Shown in pieces: positions 1 to 5,378 of a DNA stretch of 12,132 bases; within the stretch, counting starts at the first letter, position 1, and each line of letters begins with the position of its first letter. Under the pieces are notes generated by a model. It was not told the origin of the DNA. It saw only the letters and a program-made list of their open reading frames with translations, and searched no databases. The translations under genes were made by a program, and so were the position numbers. Origin of the DNA: Methanobacteriota archaeon (lineage in GTDB: Archaea > Methanobacteriota > Methanobacteria > Methanobacteriales > Methanobacteriaceae); the NCBI GenBank assembly GCA_023436175.1, contig JAEZKE010000009.1:1-12132 (forward strand), written 5' to 3'.

Positions 1-400
1 CAGCAAATGAAGCTTCAGGAAGATCTTCTGCTGTTGCAGAAGACCTTATTGCAACAAACGCATTTTCTTTACCAATTCTCTGGCATAATGCATTATAAGC
101 TTCAATTATAGTTGTTCGTATGTCATCGGGCACATACGCGTTCATTATTATTTTTTTTATCCTTGCTGAAGCTTCTTGAAGTTCTTTTGTTTCATTTACA
201 TCTATAGCATCAAGAATGCTCATTATTTCATCAAAGATACCTGTTTCTTTTATAAATTTATCGTAGGTTTCAGAGGTTATTACAAATCCAGGAGGTACAT
301 TGATTCCTGCATTTGTCAATTCTCCTAAATTTGCACCTTTTCCACCTGCAATGTCAACATCCTCTTTACCTAGCTCTTCAAAAAATTCGACAAGCTTCAT
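1..400 (-). CDS. ppsA: Phosphoenolpyruvate synthase, N-terminal part (runs off the left edge)
   Basis: PEP synthase (pyruvate, water dikinase) makes PEP, AMP and phosphate from pyruvate and ATP; in methanogens it feeds gluconeogenesis from acetyl-CoA-derived pyruvate. The window holds about the first 133 residues, all from the ATP-binding domain. They open with MKLVEFFEELGKEDVDIAGG and KGANLGEL, the usual N-terminal glycine-rich block. The conserved AIRSSATAEDLPEASFA stretch, typical of PEP synthases and PPDK, comes at the very edge. The ATG at 398-400 fits the family N-terminus and has GAGTG a few bases upstream. The start lies only 13 bases after the rpl10e stop on the same strand, so the two are probably cotranscribed. 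The catalytic histidine and PEP-binding domains lie outside the window. The identification is firm from the N-terminal motifs alone. Confidence 0.93.
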   Translation of the reverse strand, partial: MKLVEFFEELGKEDVDIAGGKGANLGELTNAGINVPPGFVITSETYDKFIKETGIFDEIMSILDAIDVNETKELQEASARIKKIIMNAYVPDDIRTTIIEAYNALCQRIGKENAFVAIRSSATAEDLPEASFA

Positions 401-413
401 GCTAAACACTCTT

Positions 414-896
414 CTATTTAATTAGTTCTTCGCCCTTATCAACAACAATTCTACATGGAACTGGGAATTTCATTGCAGCTCTTCTTAATGCTTCTTTTGT
501 GTCTTTGAAGTATCTTTTATTTGTGTGTATTGTTATAATCTTTTGACCTGCATTTACGATTGCAACTGAACTTACAGCTTTTCCAAATGCTTTTCTCATG
601 CCGTCCTGTACCCTGTCAGCACCGGCACCGGTTGCCATTGGGTTTTCACGCACTATGTGGTGTGGGTACACCCTTATTTTAAGGTGGTAACCTAACCTAC
701 CTGATCTTCTCTGCATGTATCTGTTTGAAGCAATCCTTGCTGCTTCTAATGCATTGTGAGATAATTCTGTCGGTTTTTTAACTGCCAGACTTACTGTCAA
801 AGGGAATTCTGCTGAAAGGTTCCCCATATCATATTGAACTATCCTGGAACCAGGAATTTTTCTTATATAGTCTTTTCTTGTGTATGCTCTAGTCAT
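414..896 (-). CDS. rpl10e: 50S ribosomal protein L10e (L16/uL16 family)
   Basis: Large-subunit ribosomal protein of the L10e/uL16 family, which sits near the central protuberance and contacts tRNA. The 160-residue length is normal for the archaeal protein. It starts MTRAYTRKDYIRKIPGSRIV and carries the basic RRSGRLGYHLKIRVYPHHIV segment and the MATGAGADRVQDGMRKAFGK segment, both characteristic of the family. The ATG at 894-896 is preceded by a strong GAGGAGGATT ribosome binding site (901-910). A TATATATA box lies about 55 bases upstream of the start. ppsA follows 13 bases downstream, so this is the first gene of a minus-strand operon divergent from the CooC-like gene. Nothing is missing or unusual in it. 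Confidence 0.97.
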   Translation of the reverse strand: MTRAYTRKDYIRKIPGSRIVQYDMGNLSAEFPLTVSLAVKKPTELSHNALEAARIASNRYMQRRSGRLGYHLKIRVYPHHIVRENPMATGAGADRVQDGMRKAFGKAVSSVAIVNAGQKIITIHTNKRYFKDTKEALRRAAMKFPVPCRIVVDKGEELIK

Positions 897-951
897 TAAT
901 AATCCTCCTCTATAACTCTTTTAAGTCTATAACTTAATAAATCTTCCATCC

Positions 952-960
952 TATATATAC
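952..960 (-). promoter_or_regulatory. TATA box of the rpl10e-ppsA operon
   Basis: Read on the minus strand, GTATATATA matches an archaeal TATA box. It lies about 42 bases upstream of the GGAGGA ribosome binding site, which leaves room for a start of transcription near 925-930. The box is nearly self-complementary and sits in the only intergenic gap between two divergent genes, so it could also serve the plus-strand CooC-like gene. That second role is an inference. Confidence 0.5.
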
Positions 961-994
961 AATGATCACATAAAGAAATAGTAATTACCTCTGG

Positions 995-1018
995 GTATAC
1001 TGTCATGTATACAGGTGA
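995..1018 (+). promoter_or_regulatory. GTATAC dyad next to the cooC-like ribosome binding site
   Basis: Two copies of the self-complementary hexamer GTATAC lie at 995-1000 and 1007-1012, with centers 12 bases apart (about one helical turn). They fall between the divergent promoters and the start of the CooC-like gene. The ribosome binding site AGGTGA at 1013-1018 directly abuts the second copy, six bases before the ATG at 1025. This spacing could suit a dimeric repressor or a leader hairpin, but no known operator is recognised. The ribosome binding site is solid; the dyad's role is a guess. Confidence 0.4.
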
Positions 1019-1024
1019 AATTAT

Positions 1025-1798
1025 ATGAAAATTGCAATAACTGGAAAAGGAGGGGTCGGTAAAACAACCCTTTCTGGTACATTAGCATGTATATTGTCAC
1101 AACGTTATAAAGTATTCGCTATCGATGCAGATCCAGATATGAACCTTGCATCAAGTCTTGGTATTATGGAGCCAATTACTCCCATATCTAAAATGAAGGA
1201 CCTTATAAAAGAAAGAACTGGTGCAGAACCCGGATCATCATTTGGAGAAGTTTTTAAAATGAATCCAAAGATAAGTGACCTTCCAGAATCTTTATCTATA
1301 AATTATGACAATGAAGGTAATTTAAAACTCCTTGTAATGGGTACCATTGACAAGGGTGGTGAAGGCTGTATCTGCCCGGCTTCTGTGCTTCTTAAAGCGC
1401 TCATGCGGAATTTAATTCTTAAAAAAGATGAATTTATTATACTTGACATGGAAGCGGGAATAGAGCACCTCGGTAGAAAAACTGCTGAAGCAGTTGATTT
1501 GATGATTATAGTTGTCGAACCAGGGCTTAAATCAATTGAAACTGCAGCAAGGATTAAAAAACTTGCAGGAGATATTGGTATCCCTAAACTTGTCTGTGTT
1601 ATAAATAAAGTGTCCAATGAGACAGAAGAAAACTTTGTAATTCAAAAAACCAAAGAAATTGGACTTGAAGTAATCGGCAGCATTCCGCGAGATGAAGCAG
1701 TTATACGGGCAGATATGGAAGGACATCCACTTGCTAAGTATCCTGACTCGAGAGCATTTAAATCAATAGAAAAAATTGCAGAAATTATTTTAAGTTAA
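1025..1798 (+). CDS. CooC-like nickel-insertion ATPase (MinD/SIMIBI family)
   Basis: A 257-residue cytoplasmic ATPase of the CooC group, whose founding member loads nickel into carbon monoxide dehydrogenase. It begins with a deviant Walker A motif, GKGGVGKTT (residues 7-15), with the signature lysine K8 and the P-loop lysine K13. A switch-type DADPDMNLASSLG follows. The CxC pair C115-I-C117 in GEGCICP matches the metal-binding CxC at the CooC dimer interface. DMEAGIEHLGR (141-151) is the Walker B/switch region usual in CooC proteins. ATG 1025 follows AGGTGA at a good distance. pcc1 begins 16 bases after the stop, suggesting cotranscription. No CODH gene lies in the window. The likely client is the CODH/acetyl-CoA synthase used for carbon fixation, but another nickel enzyme is possible. 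A CooT-like gene lies about 9.4 kb downstream. Confidence 0.88.
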   Translation: MKIAITGKGGVGKTTLSGTLACILSQRYKVFAIDADPDMNLASSLGIMEPITPISKMKDLIKERTGAEPGSSFGEVFKMNPKISDLPESLSINYDNEGNLKLLVMGTIDKGGEGCICPASVLLKALMRNLILKKDEFIILDMEAGIEHLGRKTAEAVDLMIIVVEPGLKSIETAARIKKLAGDIGIPKLVCVINKVSNETEENFVIQKTKEIGLEVIGSIPRDEAVIRADMEGHPLAKYPDSRAFKSIEKIAEIILS

Positions 1799-1814
1799 AC
1801 TATTAGGTTAAAAC

Positions 1815-2054
1815 ATGCAAATAGAATCTACCGTTATTTTCACATATGAAACAGAAGAAGAAGCTAAAATAGCTTTAGGATCACTTAAACCAGACAATAT
1901 GGGGTTTGTAGAATCATATGTTGAAAATAACAATCTTATTTGTAAATTAGATGCAGAGTCACTTCGAACTACTCTTGCAACAGTAGATGATATTCTTTTT
2001 TGCGAGATGATGGCCGAAAAAGTAATTGATTTTACAAAAGAAGAAATTAAATAG
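1815..2054 (+). CDS. pcc1: KEOPS complex subunit Pcc1
   Basis: A 79-residue protein of the Pcc1 family, the small dimerising subunit of KEOPS. Together with Kae1, Bud32 and Cgi121, KEOPS makes the t6A37 modification of ANN-decoding tRNAs. The short length, the N-terminal beta-strand (STVIFTYETEEEAKIALGSL) and the helical LRTTLATVDDILFCEMMAEK segment are typical. The ATG at 1815 follows AGGTT at 1805-1809 with five bases between. It lies 16 bases behind the CooC-like gene and 64 bases before serS, on the same strand. Grouping with serS makes sense as a tRNA-related cluster. No unusual features; the family call rests on overall pattern because Pcc1 has no catalytic motif. Confidence 0.85.
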   Translation: MQIESTVIFTYETEEEAKIALGSLKPDNMGFVESYVENNNLICKLDAESLRTTLATVDDILFCEMMAEKVIDFTKEEIK

Positions 2055-2118
2055 ATTAAAAGATCTAAAATATAACGTTATACATTTTATTATATTAATT
2101 TTAAATAGGTGAAAATAT

Positions 2119-3750
2119 ATGAGATTCACACTTAAAGGGGAAATAACATTCAGTAAGGACGCAGAAGAAGCATATAAAGACTTAGAAGAGTTTATAAAGC
2201 ATGCGAATGAGGATATATTCACTAAAGGAGTTCCAGAAGACCAGAAACAGGACGCATCAAAAATAATAAACTGGGACTTAAAGGGAAACACATTAAACGT
2301 CGAAATGGTATCTGGAAGACGTGGAAGGGCACATGATGCAATACTACGTATCAAAAAACCACTCACTCAACTTTTAGGTAAAAAATATCATTTAGGTGTG
2401 CGAAAAATAACTGCCGAAGAATATGAAATCGAAATTCCCCTTAAAAAAGAACCAAAAGTGGATGAAACTACAGGAATAATTAAACCAGGAGAAGTAGATT
2501 TAGGAGCTACTGTTATTGACAAAATAATAGAGATGCCCTACGTTTTAGATTCCTCCATTGAAGAAAATAAATTAATAATAAAATTTGAAGAATTAGATGA
2601 ATCAGAACTAAGAAGCCATGTTGTTGACAGGGTTTTAAAGTTCATAAAAGAGTCTGTACCAAAACCAGGAGAAGCTGAACCAACCCTTGAAGAAGTTACT
2701 CAACCATCTGATATTCTCACAAGACAGGTTACAAAAGTAGAACCTGGTACTGTGATAGCAAGCAGCCAGAAACAGAAGTTTTTCTTTGAAGGAGACACTA
2801 CAGAAGAAGCTGCTAAGTTAGGATGGGTTAAAAAATTCTCCGGACGAGGTCAATGGTTCTATGCGCCTCCGCTTACAGCACTACAGCGTGCCCTTGAAGA
2901 AATAATATTAGAAAAGATTGTTTACAGCATGGAATTTGAGGAATGCCTGTTTCCAAAACTCATACCAATTCCAGTGATGGAAAAAATGAAATATTTAGAA
3001 GGTCTTCCTGAAGGGATGTACTACTGTTCTGCACCAAGAAGAGACCCATTGATATTTGACAAATTCCGTAATGAGCTTGAAATTAAACGTGAAGTACCAA
3101 TTGACCTTTTAAAAGAAGGTTTAAAAGATCCTTCATATGTACTGGCCCCTGCACAGTGCGAACCGTTCTATGAATTTTTAAGCCATCAGGTGGTTGATGA
3201 AAAGGACCTGCCAATAAAATTCTTTGATAGAAGCGGTTGGACATACCGTTGGGAAGCTGGAGGAGCTAAAGGGCTTGACCGTGTCCACGAGTTCCAGAGG
3301 ATGGAACTTGTATGGCTTGGAACACCTGAACAGTGTAATGAAATAAGGGATATGAGCGTTGAAATTTCCCATAAAGTCGCTGATGAACTTGAGCTCGAAT
3401 GGTACACAGAAGTGGGTGATGACCCATTCTATCTTGAAGGAAGAAAGAGTGAAGACAGGGGAATTGAGTTTCCAGATATTCCTAAAAAGGAAATGAGGTT
3501 AGTAGTACCTGGTCAGACAAAAGGTGTTGCCGTAGTTTCTGCAAATATCCACGGAACCCACTTTATAGAAGGTTTTTCTGTAAAAGAAACTCATAGCCAC
3601 AGAATCTGGACAGGATGTACAGGTATCGGTATAACCAGATGGGTATTTGGATTCTTAGCACAGAAAGGTTTTGACCCTGAAAACTGGCCAGAGGATGTTA
3701 AGCAGAGATTTAAAAAAGTTAAAGTGCCAAAAATACTTACCTGGCCTTAA
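2119..3750 (+). CDS. serS: Seryl-tRNA synthetase, methanogen type (type 2)
   Basis: Charges tRNA-Ser with serine using ATP. At 543 residues it is the rare class II type restricted mainly to methanogenic archaea, which differs from the bacterial/eukaryotic enzyme by an active-site zinc and a distinct N-terminal tRNA-binding domain. Residues 1-170 form that domain (FTLKGEITFSKDAEEAYKDL...). The catalytic core follows. The zinc ligands of the Methanosarcina barkeri enzyme (C306, E355, C461) correspond here to C347 in APAQCEPF, E396 in FQRMELVW (motif 2) and C500 in IWTGCTGIGITRW (motif 3), with nearly the same spacing. TYRWEAGGAKG contributes the motif 2 loop. ATG 2119 follows AGGTGA at 2107-2112. 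A hairpin with T-tracts ends the unit at 3765-3798. Complete and apparently functional. Confidence 0.96.
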   Translation: MRFTLKGEITFSKDAEEAYKDLEEFIKHANEDIFTKGVPEDQKQDASKIINWDLKGNTLNVEMVSGRRGRAHDAILRIKKPLTQLLGKKYHLGVRKITAEEYEIEIPLKKEPKVDETTGIIKPGEVDLGATVIDKIIEMPYVLDSSIEENKLIIKFEELDESELRSHVVDRVLKFIKESVPKPGEAEPTLEEVTQPSDILTRQVTKVEPGTVIASSQKQKFFFEGDTTEEAAKLGWVKKFSGRGQWFYAPPLTALQRALEEIILEKIVYSMEFEECLFPKLIPIPVMEKMKYLEGLPEGMYYCSAPRRDPLIFDKFRNELEIKREVPIDLLKEGLKDPSYVLAPAQCEPFYEFLSHQVVDEKDLPIKFFDRSGWTYRWEAGGAKGLDRVHEFQRMELVWLGTPEQCNEIRDMSVEISHKVADELELEWYTEVGDDPFYLEGRKSEDRGIEFPDIPKKEMRLVVPGQTKGVAVVSANIHGTHFIEGFSVKETHSHRIWTGCTGIGITRWVFGFLAQKGFDPENWPEDVKQRFKKVKVPKILTWP

Positions 3751-3764
3751 CACTTTAGAATCTC

Positions 3765-3798
3765 TTAAAATCAAAATTTTAACTTTTTTTACTTTTTT
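3765..3798 (+). terminator. Terminator after serS
   Basis: TTAAAAT (3765-3771) pairs with ATTTTAA (3776-3782) across a four-base loop. Two T-runs follow (seven T at 3784-3790, six T at 3793-3798). This fits archaeal termination, which relies mostly on U-tracts, and lies 15 bases past the serS stop. Confidence 0.65.
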
Positions 3799-3824
3799 AA
3801 AATTAATAACCTGTGTAGCATCAA

Positions 3825-3980
3825 ATGATCAATCTAAAAGCATTAATAGTGGGATTTTTTACAGCGGTGGTTGTAATCATACTGCTATCTATCAAAATTA
3901 GGGATAGATTAAACAAAAAAAGGGCCGTTAAAAAGAGAAAAGAAATGAGCGCTCGAAAATTTAAAAAGAAAAATCGTTGA
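3825..3980 (+). CDS. Small single-span membrane protein with a basic tail
   Basis: A 51-residue ORF with no recognised family. Residues 4-23 (LKALIVGFFTAVVVIILLSI) form one hydrophobic segment long enough to cross the membrane. The rest, from KIRDRLNKKRAVKKRK to the end KFKKKNR, is dominated by lysine and arginine. By the positive-inside rule, the tail should face the cytoplasm and could touch nucleic acid or acidic lipid headgroups. A stop codon lies just upstream in frame, and the ATG at 3825 is the natural start, but no GGTGA site precedes it. The gene lies after the serS terminator, with AT-rich TATA-like sequence about 25 bases upstream, which would suit a leaderless message. A hairpin terminator at 4005-4038 closes it. 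The clean membrane-plus-basic layout and flanking terminators argue for a real gene, though the short length leaves doubt. Confidence 0.6.
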   Translation: MINLKALIVGFFTAVVVIILLSIKIRDRLNKKRAVKKRKEMSARKFKKKNR

Positions 3981-4004
3981 TTATCTCTAATTAAAGATGA
4001 ATAT

Positions 4005-4038
4005 AGTTAGATCCAGACTAACTTTTCTACTATTTTTT
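4005..4038 (+). terminator. Terminator after the small membrane protein gene
   Basis: AGTTAG (4005-4010) pairs with CTAACT (4018-4023) across a seven-base loop. A T-rich run with six consecutive T at 4032-4037 follows. It sits between the small plus-strand ORF and the convergent minus-strand zinc-motif gene. Confidence 0.6.
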
Positions 4039-4053
4039 GCGAATAATCAGTTT

Positions 4054-4479
4054 CTAAGCTTTTTTATCCCCATTTTGTGGGTCGTAGTAACCATCACCGC
4101 CGCAGAACTTACATCTGTTTCCACCAGTTCCATGACATGCAGGACAGATAATTTGTCCAGTTCCATGACAGTACTGACATATGGTTCCATTTAAATATTC
4201 CCCAGTTCCATTACATGCTTTACAATATAAAACGCCGCTTCCATTACATTTTAGACATGTATTCTGGCGTGACCATCCCGTACCAGCGCATGCATTGCAT
4301 ATTTCTCTTTCAGGAGGATTTATATAACTGCTATTTTCTAAAACAGCCGCTGGAACTAAGTTATTCTCATTAGTCTTTAATGAGGGAGTAGTTCCACCAG
4401 TTTGTAGTATAGTGTACCCCGAAACGCCGAATATTGAAACTACGATTATTACCAAAGCTATAAACAATTTTTTTGGCAT
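4054..4479 (-). CDS. Membrane-anchored protein with six CxxCxGxG zinc motifs
   Basis: A 141-residue protein. Residues 5-25 are a hydrophobic segment after MPKK, so it is either an uncleaved signal anchor or a signal peptide. Residues 26-58 are a polar linker. Residues 61-130 hold six CxxCxGxG motifs: C61, C75, C86, C101, C112 and C123 each begin one (CNACAGTG, CLKCNGSG, CKACNGTG, CQYCHGTG, CPACHGTG, CKFCGGDG). DnaJ carries four such motifs forming two zinc sites; six would suit three. There is no J-domain, so it is not a DnaJ. The anchor would place the zinc domain outside the cell. A role in binding unfolded or thiol-containing proteins at the surface is an inference. GGGGAT precedes the ATG at 4479. 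No partner gene is adjacent; the hairpin array lies upstream. Confidence 0.85.
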   Translation of the reverse strand: MPKKLFIALVIIVVSIFGVSGYTILQTGGTTPSLKTNENNLVPAAVLENSSYINPPEREICNACAGTGWSRQNTCLKCNGSGVLYCKACNGTGEYLNGTICQYCHGTGQIICPACHGTGGNRCKFCGGDGYYDPQNGDKKA

Positions 4480-4500
4480 AAATTATCCCCAATTATTAAA

Positions 4501-4526
4501 AATTATATAATAAGTATTATATTAAA
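4501..4526 (-). promoter_or_regulatory. Probable promoter of the zinc-motif protein gene
   Basis: On the minus strand, the stretch upstream of the ATG at 4479 contains two TATA-like blocks: TTAATATAAT near 4515-4524 and TTATATAATT at 4501-4510. The upstream one leaves space for a short leader carrying GGGGAT. The sequence is generally AT-rich, so which block is used cannot be told by eye. Confidence 0.35.
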
Positions 4527-4580
4527 ATTAATATTTACCTTTATCGGTTTTTATGGCAAAAATAGAGAACTTAATGATCA

Positions 4581-4590
4581 AAATATAAAG
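4581..4590 (+). promoter_or_regulatory. TATA-like element before the hairpin array
   Basis: AAATATAAAG on the plus strand, preceded by purine/A-rich sequence, could be an archaeal TATA box. The expected start, about 25 bases downstream, would fall near 4615, just before the first hairpin at 4626. This is only suggestive: AT-rich intergenic DNA yields such matches often. Confidence 0.25.
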
Positions 4591-4648
4591 AAAAGCGCTA
4601 ATTTTAATTTAAAAAGTAAAACCCTACAGAAATTCAATGAATTTCTGT

Positions 4649-4781
4649 GGCCGAGAATCGATAGCTATCAAAAACCCACGGTTTTTGATGTTCACAAAAA
4701 CTTCGTTTTTGTGACCGTAAAAAATCAAAGATTTTTTACATGCCCCAAAAATTCGCAGAATTTTTGAGGGATTCGCCGGCC
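4649..4781. repeat. Outer inverted arms enclosing four hairpins
   Basis: GGCCG-A-GAATC (4649-4659) is complementary to GATTC-GC-CGGCC (4770-4781). Ten base pairs form, interrupted by a small one-by-two internal loop. The arms enclose exactly the four hairpins between 4667 and 4766, giving a possible five-way junction. Confidence 0.55.
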
Positions 4782-4900
4782 TCAAACACAAAGCCCTCAA
4801 ACACGAAGTGTTTGGGGCATGTGAAAATTTTTAATTTTCACGGTTGAAAATCTTCGATTTTCAAACATCAAAATTCTATGAATTTTGATAGTGTTTGGGG
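4780..4900. repeat. Outer inverted arms enclosing four hairpins (CCTCAAACAC pair)
   Basis: CCTCAAACAC at 4780-4789 pairs with GTGTTTGGGG at 4891-4900 (ten pairs, one T-G wobble) around the hairpins from 4795 to 4889. The same two arm sequences recur inside as the hairpin 4795-4817, so the arms are duplicated and can pair in alternative ways. Confidence 0.6.
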
Positions 4901-4991
4901 CTCTCGAATGCGAAGCATTCGGAGCATCGAAATCAGAGATTTCAAATGCCCTCAAAATTCGGAGAATTTTGGGGTCGATGAAACATAGCTT

Positions 4992-5084
4992 ACGAAAAAC
5001 AAAGCATACAAATCTGAAAGATTTACTGTGTCAAATCAGAGATTTGACAACATGTAAAAATCGTAGATTTTGACAGTTTTTCGT
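4992..5084. repeat. Outer inverted arms enclosing three hairpins
   Basis: ACGAAAAAC (4992-5000) is perfectly complementary to GTTTTTCGT (5076-5084). The arms enclose the three hairpins at 5010-5024, 5029-5049 and 5053-5075, a cloverleaf-like four-way arrangement of about 93 bases. It lacks tRNA features. Confidence 0.6.
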
Positions 5085-5166
5085 GCTCCAAAAACCGGAG
5101 GTTTTTGAGAGTTTCCTACGACATGTGAAAATTTTCATTTTCACAGTTACGAAGCTTCGCTTCGTA

Positions 5167-5287
5167 AACACCGAAAATCATAGCTTGCAAAATTTTTAAT
5201 TTTGCAGCCCGAAAAATCTACGATTTTTCGACGGCTTGCAAAAATCTTTTCAAGATTTTTGAGGATTTTGAGAGATTTTCGAGTGTT
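5167..5287. repeat. Outer inverted arms enclosing the last three hairpins
   Basis: AACACCGAAAATC (5167-5179) pairs with GATTTTCG-A-GTGTT (5274-5287): thirteen base pairs with a single bulged A. It is the longest outer stem of the region, and it encloses the hairpins at 5186-5206, 5210-5230 and 5239-5261. Its last base on the left arm is shared with the preceding hairpin. Confidence 0.6.
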
Positions 5288-5308
5288 AAAAAAATCCATT
5301 CTTAATGG
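5288..5308 (-). terminator. Terminator of the nucleotidyltransferase-FKBP operon
   Basis: Read on the minus strand, CCATT and AATGG (5304-5308 and 5296-5300) form a five-pair hairpin with a three-base loop. A run of seven T follows (complement of the A-run 5288-5294). It lies about 70 bases past the FKBP stop and directly before the hairpin array, so FKBP transcripts should end before the array. Confidence 0.6.
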
Positions 5309-5378
5309 TTTAATGAATTGTATATTAACCCATATTCTAAAAATAAAGAAGTTATTATTGAATTTTAAAGCATGGAAA

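Larger units (their letters stand above)
4626..5287. repeat. Array of 21 short triloop hairpins with enclosing arms
   Basis: A gene-free stretch made almost entirely of small inverted repeats. Hairpins span 4626-4648, 4667-4689, 4692-4714, 4717-4739, 4746-4766, 4795-4817, 4821-4841, 4844-4864, 4867-4889, 4905-4921, 4929-4943, 4950-4974, 5010-5024, 5029-5049, 5053-5075, 5089-5107, 5124-5145, 5147-5167, 5186-5206, 5210-5230 and 5239-5261. Twenty have exactly three unpaired loop bases and one has four. Most stems are 9-10 bp, several perfect; the shortest is 6 bp. The 5' arm is A-rich, the 3' arm T-rich, and the loop is often closed by C-G. Spacing within clusters is about 23-26 bases. Stem sequences differ, so this is not a CRISPR or a simple tandem repeat. 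Longer arms pair around groups of hairpins. No protein-coding reading is convincing. Function unknown: a structured RNA, a cruciform-forming DNA element or a decaying palindromic repeat family are all possible. Confidence 0.85.

Noticed and set aside
1303..2366. Minus-strand ORFs opposite cooC-like, pcc1 and serS
   Set aside because: All lie antisense to well-supported genes and show no family pattern.
3671..3901. Plus-strand 76-residue ORF over the end of serS
   Set aside because: It overlaps the conserved end of serS in another frame, runs through the terminator and lacks a ribosome binding site.
4885..5073. 62-residue ORF in the hairpin array
   Set aside because: It only translates the palindromic repeats; no ribosome binding site and no protein-like pattern.
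4992..5084. tRNA-like cloverleaf
   Set aside because: Three hairpins within an outer stem resemble a cloverleaf, but there is no T-loop consensus, anticodon loop of seven bases or acceptor end; all loops are three bases.
4626..5287. CRISPR array
   Set aside because: Regular spacing suggested it, but there is no identical direct repeat: each palindrome differs in sequence, only the stem-loop design is shared, and no cas gene is nearby.
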